A stretch of 52,028 nt of DNA from Flavobacteriaceae bacterium (GCA_009827225.1 WUAI01000023.1:1-52028), one strand, 5' to 3'. Counted from the stretch's first letter, positions 8,393 through 16,930 are shown. Numbers and translations are program-made. The notes: generated by a model from the letters alone, not told the origin.

Positions 8393-9445
8393 TTATAATC
8401 CTAAAATTTTTCTAAGTTTCTCTTTATCGATCTCTGCGCCGGCAAAATCATCAAAACGTTTTTGAGTGGCTTCAATGATGCGGTCGCTAATAAATTTTGC
8501 TCCTTCCCTGGCACCTTGTTCCGGACTTTTGATTACACATTCCCATTCCATAACCGCCCAGACATCACATCCGTATTCGGTGAGCTTGCTAAATACAGTT
8601 TTATAATCTATTTGCCCGTCTCCAAGGGAACGATAACGTCCCGCGCGATCTTTCCAATCGGAGTACCCACCAAAAGCACCTTTTTTCCCAGTAGGATTAA
8701 ATTCAGAATCCTTTACATGAAAGGCCTTAATGAATTCATGGTAGTGATCTATATATTCCAAATAATCCAGCTGCTGCAGCACAAAGTGACTCGGATCATA
8801 TAAAATATTTACGGCTTTATGATGATTGGTGGCCTCCAAGAAGCGTTCGAAAGTAATTCCATCGTGAAGATCCTCACCGGGGTGAATTTCGTAGCAAACT
8901 GCCACACCGTTATCTTCAAATTCATTGAGAAGTGGCAACCATCTCTTAGCAAGCTCTTCGAAGCCCATTTCTACCAGGCCTTCAGGTCGTTGCGGCCAGG
9001 GATGCCAGGTATGCCATAAAAGGGCACCGCTAAAAGTGGCGTGAGCCTTTAATCCCAGATGTTGAGAGGCTCTAGCCGCACTAAGCATTTGCTGGCGTGC
9101 CCATTCGGTACGTTTCGCCGGGTTGTTCTTACAATCATCCGGTGCAAAGTTGTCGAACATTAGGTCGTAGGCAGGATGAACCGCCACTAACTGACCCTGA
9201 AGGTGCGTAGACAATTCTGTGATTTCCAGGCCATAGGAGTTTATTTTTCCCTTTAGTTCGTCGCAGTACACCTTGCTTTCACCAGCCAGTGAAAGGTCGA
9301 TAAGCCTGCTTTCCCAGGTGGGAATTTGAATGCCTTTATAACCCAAGTCGGCCGCCCATTGACAAAGTCCTTCCAGTGAATTAAAAGGAGCATGGTCGTC
9401 CATGAATTGAGCCAAAAATACAGCGGGTCCTTTGATCGTTTTCAT
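8393..9445 (-). CDS. sugar phosphate isomerase/epimerase-type TIM barrel enzyme (AP_endonuc_2 family), cytoplasmic
   Basis: 350 residues and no signal peptide, so cytoplasmic. The four metal ligands of the xylose-isomerase-like barrel are visible: Glu186 (CYEIHPGED), Asp217 (YDPSHF), His243 (AFHVKDSEF) and Glu300 (AVMEWE). In Bacteroides thetaiotaomicron an enzyme of this fold from a comparable DUF1080/Gfo-Idh cluster was reported to act as the lyase on 3-keto-glycosides; I recall this from the literature and cannot check it here. Isomerisation of a 3-keto sugar is the alternative. It lies between the Gfo/Idh dehydrogenase and the DUF1080 gene. Confidence 0.85.
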   Translation of the reverse strand: MKTIKGPAVFLAQFMDDHAPFNSLEGLCQWAADLGYKGIQIPTWESRLIDLSLAGESKVYCDELKGKINSYGLEITELSTHLQGQLVAVHPAYDLMFDNFAPDDCKNNPAKRTEWARQQMLSAARASQHLGLKAHATFSGALLWHTWHPWPQRPEGLVEMGFEELAKRWLPLLNEFEDNGVAVCYEIHPGEDLHDGITFERFLEATNHHKAVNILYDPSHFVLQQLDYLEYIDHYHEFIKAFHVKDSEFNPTGKKGAFGGYSDWKDRAGRYRSLGDGQIDYKTVFSKLTEYGCDVWAVMEWECVIKSPEQGAREGAKFISDRIIEATQKRFDDFAGAEIDKEKLRKILGL

Positions 9446-9454
9446 ACGTTTAAA

Positions 9455-10591
9455 TTATTTCAGGGATTTCCAGACATTTCCTTCCCTATGAGATTGAACG
9501 GCGGTCTCGATGAAGTACATTCCACGAACCCCATCACGCATGGAAGGGAATTCTGCAGGGTCATAACTTTCACCTCTAACGGCTTTTGCCATCCCTTTAT
9601 AAATGTTACCCATAGCGTCGAATATTCCTTCGGGATGGCCGGGAGGTAACTTGGTTCCATCAAGAGACAATTCGCTGTTATAGGAATGTCCAGGCTTCAA
9701 AATACGCAACGGCTTACCATCCTCCAGCAAGTACAGGTAATTAGGATTTTCCTGTTCCCAGCGCAGCCCCGCTTTTTTGCCATAGACGGCAACCCTGAAA
9801 TTATTTTCTTCTCCCGTAGCGATCTGACTCGCTCGCAGTACCCCTTTTACATAGCTATCAAAGCGAAGCAATACCGTACCATCGATATCCATTTGGTTGT
9901 CTTCGTACAAATGATTCAAATCCGCTAAAATACCTTTCACCTCTAGGCCGGTCATGTATTCGATCATTTGATAAGCATGTACACCAATATCCCCCATGCA
10001 GCAGCTAATCCCCGATTTTTCCGGATCAAGGCGCCATGTGGTTTTGCGAAGTTCAGGATCGTGAATTATAGGATTGATCCAACCCTGATAGTATTGTGCG
10101 TCTACTTTTTGTATTTCCCCAATCACACCTTCAGCAATCATACTTTTCATTTGGCGAACCATAGGATAGCCGGTGTAAGTATGCGTCAAGGCAAAAAGAT
10201 TATTGTGCTCCTTTTGAATTGATTCCAGTTCCAACGCCTCCTCATAGGTCATGGTCATGGGTTTCTCACAGATTACGTTAAAGCCTGAAGCCAGCAGCTT
10301 TTTGGCCATAGGGAAGTGCAAAAAATTCGGCGTGAGTATGGAAAAAACCTGTATGCGTTCATCTTCAGGTAGCTTCAATTCCCCGGCTACCATAGCGTCA
10401 AAATCCGGATAGATCCTGTCCGTCGGAATTCCGATTTCTTCAGCAAATTCAATACTTTTTTCATATTCCGGGTTAAAAACCGCCCCGGTCAATTGATAGG
10501 CGTCAAACATACTGGCGGCGACTCTATGCAATACCCCAATAAGGGAATCACCTCCTCCTCCAAGTACACCCCATCTTATTTTATTACTCAT
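9455..10591 (-). CDS. Gfo/Idh/MocA family NAD(P)-dependent sugar oxidoreductase
   Basis: 378 residues. N-terminal Rossmann fold with GVLGGGGDS (8-16), the family Glu-Lys-Pro triad at 109-111 (ICEKPMTMT), and the substrate-side motif GDIGVHAYQMIEYMTG with its conserved Asp and His. No signal peptide, so cytoplasmic. Members oxidise or reduce the C3 hydroxyl of sugars, inositols and glycosides. In this operon it could reduce a 3-keto sugar delivered by the permease to the parent hexose, or oxidise glycosides itself; direction cannot be decided from sequence. Confidence 0.88.
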   Translation of the reverse strand: MSNKIRWGVLGGGGDSLIGVLHRVAASMFDAYQLTGAVFNPEYEKSIEFAEEIGIPTDRIYPDFDAMVAGELKLPEDERIQVFSILTPNFLHFPMAKKLLASGFNVICEKPMTMTYEEALELESIQKEHNNLFALTHTYTGYPMVRQMKSMIAEGVIGEIQKVDAQYYQGWINPIIHDPELRKTTWRLDPEKSGISCCMGDIGVHAYQMIEYMTGLEVKGILADLNHLYEDNQMDIDGTVLLRFDSYVKGVLRASQIATGEENNFRVAVYGKKAGLRWEQENPNYLYLLEDGKPLRILKPGHSYNSELSLDGTKLPPGHPEGIFDAMGNIYKGMAKAVRGESYDPAEFPSMRDGVRGMYFIETAVQSHREGNVWKSLK

Positions 10592-10594
10592 ATA

Positions 10595-11824
10595 CTATTC
10601 TTTGTATTCGATTTGTTCATTTTTAAACAGAAGAGCGAAAATTACAAATACCACTGCAGCAAAAATAGCAGGGAATATCCATACCTCTTTCCAGTTATGT
10701 TGTGCTTCAGCAATTAGATTAGCGTCCATCACTCTTCCCGATATGTAAAAACCGATAAGCATCCCAACACCATATGTTGCAAGAGTTATCAATCCTTGGG
10801 CAGCACTTTTAATTTTTTCTCCTGCTTTACTGTCGGTATAAATTTGTCCGGAAACGAAGAAGAAGTCATAACATATTCCATGGAGAACGATTCCAGTTAT
10901 GATCATAAAAAAGAGGTCGCCAGTATCACCGAATGCGAATAACAAATAACGAACCGCCCAAGCTAACATTCCTACCAATATGGTTTTTTTAAATCCATAT
11001 TTTTTAAAGAAGAAGGGAAGCAATAGCATAAACACTATCTCTGATACTTGACCGGCAATTGTCAATGCCGTTGACGCCTCAACTTCATTCTCGGTGAGAA
11101 AGACACTTAGATTTTGATAATAAAAGGCAAGTGGCACACATATTAATACAGAGGAAATGAAGAAAACGAGAAAGTTTCTATCTTTTAAAAGTTTTAATGC
11201 ATCCAAACCTAGTATATCAGAGATACTTATTTTTTCATTTTTGCCTAATTTCGGAGGTGTTTTTGGAAGAATAAAACTAAATACTCCTAAAACTCCAGAT
11301 GCGATCGCCGACATCAAGAAAGTATTTTTTAACAATCCCGCCTCAATGCTTTCTTTTGAGTCCCAAGCAAAAATGAAACTAATCGAAAGCCCTACCACGA
11401 CCCATCCAATTGTACCCCAAACTCGAATTTTTGGAAATTGTTTTGTTGGATCGGACATTTGATGGAATGATACTGAATTTACTAGGGCCAGAGTAGGCAT
11501 ATAAGCAATCATATACCCAAGGACATAAGGATAGAAATTGGAAAAATCTGTAGCCACATATAATTTATACATAAGGAAAGCTCCAATTAGATGCAGCACT
11601 CCCAATATTCTTTCAGCATTAAAGAAACGATCTGCGATCAAACCTATAATGAAAGGCGCAATAATGGCACCCCATGATTGGGTAGAATATGCCATTGCTG
11701 TGTCACCCCCAGTAGCAGCAAGATTGTTTGGTAAAAATGAACTCATGGTAACAAACCAGCCTCCCCAAATAAAAAACTCGAGGAACATCATAAAGGACAA
11801 TTTAAAATAAGTGAGCGATTTCAT
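10595..11824 (-). CDS. MFS permease of the nucleoside:H+ symporter (NupG-like) family
   Basis: 409 residues with about 12 hydrophobic segments. The start FKLSFMMFLEFFIWGGWFVTM and the YSTQSWGAIIAPFIIGLIADR loop are characteristic of the Nuc_H_symport family. In Bacteroidota, members inside sugar isomerase/DUF1080 operons are probably sugar or keto-sugar importers and not nucleoside carriers; that is inference from context. The gene is clearly richer in A+T than its neighbours: two consecutive 60-base lines (11161-11280) have only 16-17 G+C bases. It is three bases from the Gfo/Idh gene. Confidence 0.85.
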   Translation of the reverse strand: MKSLTYFKLSFMMFLEFFIWGGWFVTMSSFLPNNLAATGGDTAMAYSTQSWGAIIAPFIIGLIADRFFNAERILGVLHLIGAFLMYKLYVATDFSNFYPYVLGYMIAYMPTLALVNSVSFHQMSDPTKQFPKIRVWGTIGWVVVGLSISFIFAWDSKESIEAGLLKNTFLMSAIASGVLGVFSFILPKTPPKLGKNEKISISDILGLDALKLLKDRNFLVFFISSVLICVPLAFYYQNLSVFLTENEVEASTALTIAGQVSEIVFMLLLPFFFKKYGFKKTILVGMLAWAVRYLLFAFGDTGDLFFMIITGIVLHGICYDFFFVSGQIYTDSKAGEKIKSAAQGLITLATYGVGMLIGFYISGRVMDANLIAEAQHNWKEVWIFPAIFAAVVFVIFALLFKNEQIEYKE

Positions 11825-11834
11825 ACGGTTGGTT

Positions 11835-12812
11835 TTATTTTGCTTTTGCGTAGGCTTTGTTGATCAAATTCTTAGTGGCCACGATTCCGTCGGGCTCACT
11901 TAAGGTTTCAGATTCATATTCCACTCCGATATATCCTTCATAACCAGCGTCCTTGACGATCTGTAGCATCTTATAGAAATCGATCTTGGTTTCATTTCCA
12001 TCTTCGTCAAACTCGTAAGCCTTTGCACTTACCGCCATGGCAGCGGGCATCATCATTGCCAGCCCTTTATAGTAGTCCGGGAACTCTTCCACACATTTTC
12101 CCCATCGTTCTTCGTTCTCACGCTTAACGCACCAATTTCCGAAATCGGGTAAGGTTCCACAATTTGGCATATCCACTCCTTTGATCGCTTGCATTACCAG
12201 TGGGGCGTCGGAAGAAAGCCATCCGTGGTTTTCCGCCAGCACATTGATTCCCTTGGTAGCTGCATACTGGGACAATTTTCTTAATCCGTCCTGCACGACA
12301 TCGATCCAAATTTCCGGGGCGTTAGTCCCAAATGTATTCACTCGAATGGCATGTCCGCCCATCTTATCCACGGCATCTACCCATTTCTTATGGTTTTCGA
12401 CGGCCAGATTTCTTTTTTCCAGATTAGGATCGGCCAGGTCGCCTTCATGGTCCACCATTACCAATACGGTGGAAACGCCATGTTTTTTTTGTTCATTTAT
12501 CAATGAGTCCACAACCGCATCGATCCCTAATTCTTTTACATCATCTTCATAGAATTGAGTAACGTATTCAACCGCATCGAATCCCAACTCTTTCGCATCG
12601 CGAGCAAAATTGTAAGGATTACCATCTGGCGCTTGGTAACGCATATGAAGCGACCATTGCGCCAAGGAAATTTTAGGAGATGATTCGGAATCAGCTTTGA
12701 CTTCTGTTGTGGCTTCTTCATTTACCGCCTCGGTATCCTGAGTCTCTTCTGTAGAATTTTTACAAGAGATAACCAGCAGGCAAAGCATTAATAGCGTGGA
12801 GATTTCTTTCAT
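11835..12812 (-). CDS. exported lipoprotein TIM-barrel sugar isomerase/epimerase
   Basis: 325 residues: signal MKEISTLLMLCLLVISC (lipidation at Cys17), a Glu/Thr-rich linker, then an AP_endonuc_2 barrel (ISLAQWSLHMRYQ, GFDAVEYVTQFY, VLAENHGWLSSD, LPDFGNWCV, GYIGVEYESE). The last motifs supply the metal-binding acidic residues. I chose the ATG at 12812 because it starts the lipoprotein signal; the longer ORF from 12926 runs through the intergenic region. It is the first gene of the leftward operon. A lipoprotein-anchored copy next to a cytoplasmic homologue suggests that keto-sugar chemistry starts outside the inner membrane. Confidence 0.85.
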   Translation of the reverse strand: MKEISTLLMLCLLVISCKNSTEETQDTEAVNEEATTEVKADSESSPKISLAQWSLHMRYQAPDGNPYNFARDAKELGFDAVEYVTQFYEDDVKELGIDAVVDSLINEQKKHGVSTVLVMVDHEGDLADPNLEKRNLAVENHKKWVDAVDKMGGHAIRVNTFGTNAPEIWIDVVQDGLRKLSQYAATKGINVLAENHGWLSSDAPLVMQAIKGVDMPNCGTLPDFGNWCVKRENEERWGKCVEEFPDYYKGLAMMMPAAMAVSAKAYEFDEDGNETKIDFYKMLQIVKDAGYEGYIGVEYESETLSEPDGIVATKNLINKAYAKAK

Positions 12813-12871
12813 AATTTTCAATATATATTTCCGTAGAAAGAAGTGCTTTCTTCGGCTTGGATAATTCTGCC

Positions 12872-12879
12872 CTAAGGTA
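12872..12879 (-). promoter_or_regulatory. possible -7 element of the leftward glycoside operon
   Basis: Reads TACCTTAG leftward, one mismatch to TAnnTTTG, 59 bases before the start at 12812. The palindrome at 12936-12949 lies upstream of it. Weak call. Confidence 0.3.
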
Positions 12880-12935
12880 GCTTTTTTTTGAAAAAAATTA
12901 GGTCGTATATTCGATTCTGTTATCATTTTCTCAGC

Positions 12936-12949
12936 CGAAAACGATTTCG
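12936..12949. promoter_or_regulatory. LacI-family-like operator in the divergent glycoside promoter region
   Basis: CGAAAACGATTTCG, an imperfect palindrome with a central CG and outer arms CGAAA/TTTCG. It sits between the two divergent sugar operons (12813-13099). It shares the pattern CGAAAACGWTTKCR with sites at 24227 and 33943. LacI/GalR-family operators characteristically have this central CpG flanked by A and T runs. Confidence 0.5.
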
Positions 12950-13099
12950 TATTGCAATGAATTATTTTTAAGAGTTCATTTTTGCTAAAACCAAAAAAAA
13001 AATGGACATTTAAGGGTTTGGTTTGAAAAAGTTATAATAACACTGCACTTTTTCAGCCATGAATCAAAAGTTTAACTAACCCGTATATAATAGAAAGAA

Positions 13100-14797
13100 A
13101 TGGCAAACCCGAATGAACAGTATGACGCGATTGTTGTAGGTTCCGGAATTAGCGGCGGATGGGCCGCTAAAGAACTATGTGAGAACGGTCTCAAAACACT
13201 TGTTTTGGAAAGAGGCCGAATGGTAAAGCACATAGAGGATTACCATACCATGAATATGGATCCCTGGGATTTTAAGTATAAAGGACAACTTCCCAAGGAA
13301 GAACAATCAAAACAAGAAAAACAAGCCCGGACGGGGTATACAACTGATGAAGCTCATCGTCACTTTTTTGTAAATGATCTTGATCATCCTTACAATGAGG
13401 TAAAGCGTTTTGACTGGATGCGAGGATATCATGTTGGTGGTCGTTCATTAGTATGGGGTCGTCAAAGTTATCGACTCTGCGATTTTGATTTTGAAGCCAA
13501 TAAGAAAGAGGGAATCGCAGTGGACTGGCCGGTTCGCTATGATGATATTTCTCCTTGGTACGATAAGGTAGAGGAGTACATTGGTGTAAGTGGTGAGAAC
13601 TTGGGATTACCTCAGCTACCAGACGGTAAGTTTTGCCCTCCGATGGAACTGAATTGTGCTGAAGAAGACCTTAAAGGGAAGATTGCAGATAATTATACTG
13701 ACGGTCGTTTACTAACGATCGGAAGAGCAGCTCATATCACGGGGACAGGTACTTTTGAAGGGCGTTCAGCCTGCCAGTTCAGAAATCGATGTATGCGCGG
13801 ATGTCCATTCGGTGGATATTTCAGCAGTAATTCGTCCACACTTCCGGCTGCAGAGAAAACAGGAAACCTCACACTCCGGCCCAACTCGATTGTGGCCGAA
13901 GTGATCTATGATGAAGCAAGCGGAAAGGCGAGTGGTGTCAAGGTTATCGATGCAGAAACCAAGGAAGAAATGGTATTCAATGCCAAAGTAATCTTCCTAT
14001 GTGCTTCGGCAATTGCCAGTGCGGCTATATTGATGCATTCGAAGAGCGAGCGTTTCCCGAACGGAATGGGGAACGATAGTGGAGAGTTAGGCCATAATAT
14101 TATGGACCACCATTTTAAAGCAGGTGCATGGGCAACAGTAGAAGGGTTTGAAGATAAGTACTATAAAGGACGTCGTCCGAATGGGATATATATCCCTCGA
14201 TTCCGAAACGTTGGAGGAGAGACCGATCAACCGAATTTCAAGCGAGGATATGGTTACCAGGGAGGTGCAAGTCGAAGTCATTATGAAGAAATGATCGCCG
14301 AGTTGGCTTATGGTAAAGATTTGAAAGCTCAGGTAACCAAGCCGGGTAAATGGAGAATGTTGCTGTTAGGGTTTGGTGAGTGTCTGCCTTATCATGAAAA
14401 CAAAATGATGCTGGATTATGATAATCTGGACCAGTGGGGATTACCCACTGTCACCTTCGATGTGGAATGGAAGGAAAACGAATACGAAATGAGAAAGGAC
14501 ATGGTGCAGCAGGCTGTTGAGATGCTGGAAAGCGCCGGTTATACTGAAATTGAAGAATGGGATGACCCGGGAGCACCAGGACTGGGAATCCACGAAATGG
14601 GAACAGCCCGAATGGGGAAAGACCCGAAAACATCGGTATTGAATGGAAACAATCAAATTCATGCCGTACCGAATGTATATGTAACCGATGGGGCCTTCAT
14701 GACCTCGGCTAGTTGTGTGAATCCGTCACTTAGCTATATGGCGTTTAGTGCGAGAGCAGCACATCATGCCGCTAACCAAATTAAAAACCAAGCATAA
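13100..14797 (+). CDS. GMC family FAD-dependent sugar dehydrogenase (glycoside 3-dehydrogenase-like large subunit)
   Basis: 565 residues. The FAD-binding GxGxxG is at 14-19 (VGSGISGG). Active-site motif IHEMGTARM supplies His498 and the CVNPSLSYM segment supplies Asn541. Three cysteines, C225, C231 and C235 (CX5CX3C), lie where some FAD glucose dehydrogenases hold an iron-sulfur cluster. There is no signal peptide; export is expected by hitch-hiking on the Tat-type signal of the next gene's product. The stop overlaps the next start by one base (TAATG). Together they resemble the glucoside 3-dehydrogenases, which oxidise the C3 hydroxyl of many glycosides; gluconate or other polyol dehydrogenase is possible. 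Confidence 0.85.
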   Translation: MANPNEQYDAIVVGSGISGGWAAKELCENGLKTLVLERGRMVKHIEDYHTMNMDPWDFKYKGQLPKEEQSKQEKQARTGYTTDEAHRHFFVNDLDHPYNEVKRFDWMRGYHVGGRSLVWGRQSYRLCDFDFEANKKEGIAVDWPVRYDDISPWYDKVEEYIGVSGENLGLPQLPDGKFCPPMELNCAEEDLKGKIADNYTDGRLLTIGRAAHITGTGTFEGRSACQFRNRCMRGCPFGGYFSSNSSTLPAAEKTGNLTLRPNSIVAEVIYDEASGKASGVKVIDAETKEEMVFNAKVIFLCASAIASAAILMHSKSERFPNGMGNDSGELGHNIMDHHFKAGAWATVEGFEDKYYKGRRPNGIYIPRFRNVGGETDQPNFKRGYGYQGGASRSHYEEMIAELAYGKDLKAQVTKPGKWRMLLLGFGECLPYHENKMMLDYDNLDQWGLPTVTFDVEWKENEYEMRKDMVQQAVEMLESAGYTEIEEWDDPGAPGLGIHEMGTARMGKDPKTSVLNGNNQIHAVPNVYVTDGAFMTSASCVNPSLSYMAFSARAAHHAANQIKNQA

Positions 14798-15438
14798 TGG
14801 ATAGAAGAAGCGCACTTAAAAACATTGGATTGGGAGCTGGATTTCTTGTAGCTACCCCAACCATTATGAGCTTATTACAAAGCTGCAATAATGAACCTGA
14901 GTTTATTCCTGTTTTCTTCACACCGGGTGAAGGTCATGCACTGAGACGTATGGTGGATCTTATCATTCCTTCAGACGAACAAGTTCCGGGCGCAGTGGAC
15001 GTTGGAGTACATTCCTTTATCGATCAATATTGTAATGCAGTTTTGGAGGAGGAAGATCAGCAAATGGTGAAAGCCGGCTGGGTGGCTATTGGAGATAAGT
15101 TCCGAAGCAAGTTCGAAAAAGAGCTGGCCGATGGGAAACCGGAAGAATTTACTCAGTTATTGGATGAATACTTAAAGACCTCCAAGGAAGAACAACGCGC
15201 CTATGGCGATAAAATGGGAGAGTTTATGATGGCATTTGCGGAGGACCCCAGTGCCACACCGGATTCGGATGCACTGATATTTTCTACTCTAACGGGAATG
15301 CGCGGTATCACTATCTGGGGTTGGAAATCAAGTGAGGAAATAGGAAAGAATGTACTATGGTACGATCCTGTGCCCGCCCAACAAATAGGATGTATTCCGC
15401 TTAGTGAAGCTGGCAATGGAAATGCCATGGCGCTTTAA
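14797..15438 (+). CDS. gluconate 2-dehydrogenase subunit 3 family protein (Tat-exported small subunit)
   Basis: 213 residues. N-terminus MDRRSALKNIGLGAGFL has the Tat twin arginines and ends in LLQSC, a likely lipobox (Cys29). The remainder is a helical Gluconate_2-dh3 domain (FTPGEGHALRRMVDLIIPSD; GMRGITIWGWKSSEE; VLWYDPVPAQQIGCIPL). Such subunits carry the GMC catalytic subunit across the membrane as a folded complex. Translationally coupled to the GMC gene and seven bases ahead of the TIM-barrel gene. Confidence 0.85.
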   Translation: MDRRSALKNIGLGAGFLVATPTIMSLLQSCNNEPEFIPVFFTPGEGHALRRMVDLIIPSDEQVPGAVDVGVHSFIDQYCNAVLEEEDQQMVKAGWVAIGDKFRSKFEKELADGKPEEFTQLLDEYLKTSKEEQRAYGDKMGEFMMAFAEDPSATPDSDALIFSTLTGMRGITIWGWKSSEEIGKNVLWYDPVPAQQIGCIPLSEAGNGNAMAL

Positions 15439-15445
15439 ATACTAA

Positions 15446-16387
15446 ATGATGAAAAGACGAGATTTTATACAAAAGGGAGCCCTTGCAGGTTCCCTTTTTT
15501 CATTGGGAGGAACTGCACTGGGTTCCGAATTACGGAATCAATCCCAACTCTTACAGGAGGATGCAATGTATAAGTTCAATCTGCAATATGCCCCGCACGA
15601 TGGAATGTTCAAGGCTCATGCAGGTGAGTCAATTTTGGATCAGCTTAGATTTATGGCTGATCAAGGCTTCACTGCCTTTGAGGATAACGAGATGAAGAAT
15701 CGTAGCATGGATGAACAACGAGCCATTGCCACGATCATGGAAGAAAAGGGTCTTTCCATGGGGGTCTTTGTAGCTCATAAGATTTATTGGAAGGAACCAA
15801 ACCTCGCCAGTGGGAAAGAAGCTTGGCGAGAAGAATTTTTGACCCACATCAGGGAATCTGTTGAGGTGGCAAAAAGGGTCAACGCCAAATGGATGACCGT
15901 GGTTCCCGGCCATGTGGATCTTCGCCTGAATGAACACTATCAAATGACCAATGTGATAGAAACATTGAAACGGGCGAGCGAGATTCTGGAGCCACATGGA
16001 CTCGTTATGGTATTGGAACCACTCAATTTTCGGGATCACCCGGGCCTGTTTTTAACCGAATCACCTCAAGCCTACGAGATTTGTAAGGCGGTGGACAGCC
16101 CATCATGTAAAATACTTTTCGACATCTATCATCAACAGATCCAGGAAGGTAATTTAATACCCAATATCGAAGCATGCTGGGATGAGATCGCGTATTTTCA
16201 GATTGGAGATAATCCGGGCCGTAATGAACCTACTACCGGAGAGATCAACTATAAGAATGTTTTCAAGTATATTCATTCCAGGGGGTTTAAAGGTATCCTG
16301 GGAATGGAACATGGAAATTCCATGGATGGTAAGAATGGAGAAATGGCGGTGATCGAAGCCTATAAAAAAAGCGATGACTTTTTGTAA
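15446..16387 (+). CDS. Tat-exported hydroxypyruvate-isomerase-like TIM-barrel enzyme
   Basis: 313 residues. The signal MMKRRDFIQKGALAGSLFS carries a clear Tat motif (RRDFIQK). The mature part is an AP_endonuc_2/Hyi-like barrel with metal-ligand motifs MVLEPLNFRDHPG, ILFDIYHQQIQEG, AYFQIGDNPGR and GILGMEHGNS. Two adjacent ATGs (15446, 15449) are possible starts. It is third in the GMC operon, so it probably acts in the periplasm on the oxidised sugar made by that dehydrogenase, for example as a keto-glycoside lyase or isomerase. Confidence 0.85.
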   Translation: MMKRRDFIQKGALAGSLFSLGGTALGSELRNQSQLLQEDAMYKFNLQYAPHDGMFKAHAGESILDQLRFMADQGFTAFEDNEMKNRSMDEQRAIATIMEEKGLSMGVFVAHKIYWKEPNLASGKEAWREEFLTHIRESVEVAKRVNAKWMTVVPGHVDLRLNEHYQMTNVIETLKRASEILEPHGLVMVLEPLNFRDHPGLFLTESPQAYEICKAVDSPSCKILFDIYHQQIQEGNLIPNIEACWDEIAYFQIGDNPGRNEPTTGEINYKNVFKYIHSRGFKGILGMEHGNSMDGKNGEMAVIEAYKKSDDFL

Positions 16388-16397
16388 TCATCGCTTT
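16364..16397 (-). terminator. terminator of the azurin gene
   Basis: AAAGCGATGA at 16368-16377 pairs with TCATCGCTTT at 16388-16397. Read leftward the hairpin is followed by seven Ts (16370-16364). The stem overlaps the 3' end of the convergent TIM-barrel gene and may also slow rightward transcription. Confidence 0.75.
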
Positions 16398-16417
16398 GAT
16401 ATACTTGTACTAGTAAA

Positions 16418-16930
16418 CTAATTCACAATAAACTTTCCTTTCATGACACCCGAATGACCCGGGAAGCTACAGATGAAATCATAGGTGCCTGAATCAGGGG
16501 CAGTGAATGTTACGGAAGTGCTTTGCCCTCCTCCAATCATTTTTGTGTGCGCGATAACATCCTTACCTCCATCAGGAATCCAGTCTTCCGCTTCTCCGAC
16601 ATTAGCCGCAGCCAATGAAAAAGTAGGGATATCTACTCCAGGTTTTAGAACAACAAAGTTGTGCCCCATTACCTTAATATCCATTTTACCGATGTGACGT
16701 AGCGTGATGGTGACTTCCTGCCCGGAATTCACGGTGATTTCCGACTTACTGAATTTCATCAGGTCATCTCCGGTTATTCCGATGTTCACCGAGTTGTCGT
16801 CTGCTTTTTTAGTTTCTTTTTTGGTGCCGATCTTTACCGATTCTTCTTCGGTTTTCTTCTCTTTTTCACCACCGCAGCTAATCAGTAACGCCAAGGCGAA
16901 AAGAGGAAGGTATTTTTTAAGGATTTTCAT
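16418..16930 (-). CDS. azurin, lipoprotein blue copper protein
   Basis: 170 residues: lipoprotein signal ending LLISC (Cys19), a Lys/Glu linker, then a complete azurin domain. Type 1 copper ligands are His90 (VMGHN), Cys154, His159 and Met163 (CSFPGHSGVM, with the azurin spacing of 5 and 4). Azurins carry electrons in the periplasm, usually to cytochrome oxidases. The start overlaps the end of the yheT-like gene by 14 bases, so the two are probably co-transcribed. Nearby GMC dehydrogenases need an electron acceptor, and no cytochrome c gene is present here; azurin taking that role is conjecture. Confidence 0.92.
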   Translation of the reverse strand: MKILKKYLPLFALALLISCGGEKEKKTEEESVKIGTKKETKKADDNSVNIGITGDDLMKFSKSEITVNSGQEVTITLRHIGKMDIKVMGHNFVVLKPGVDIPTFSLAAANVGEAEDWIPDGGKDVIAHTKMIGGGQSTSVTFTAPDSGTYDFICSFPGHSGVMKGKFIVN

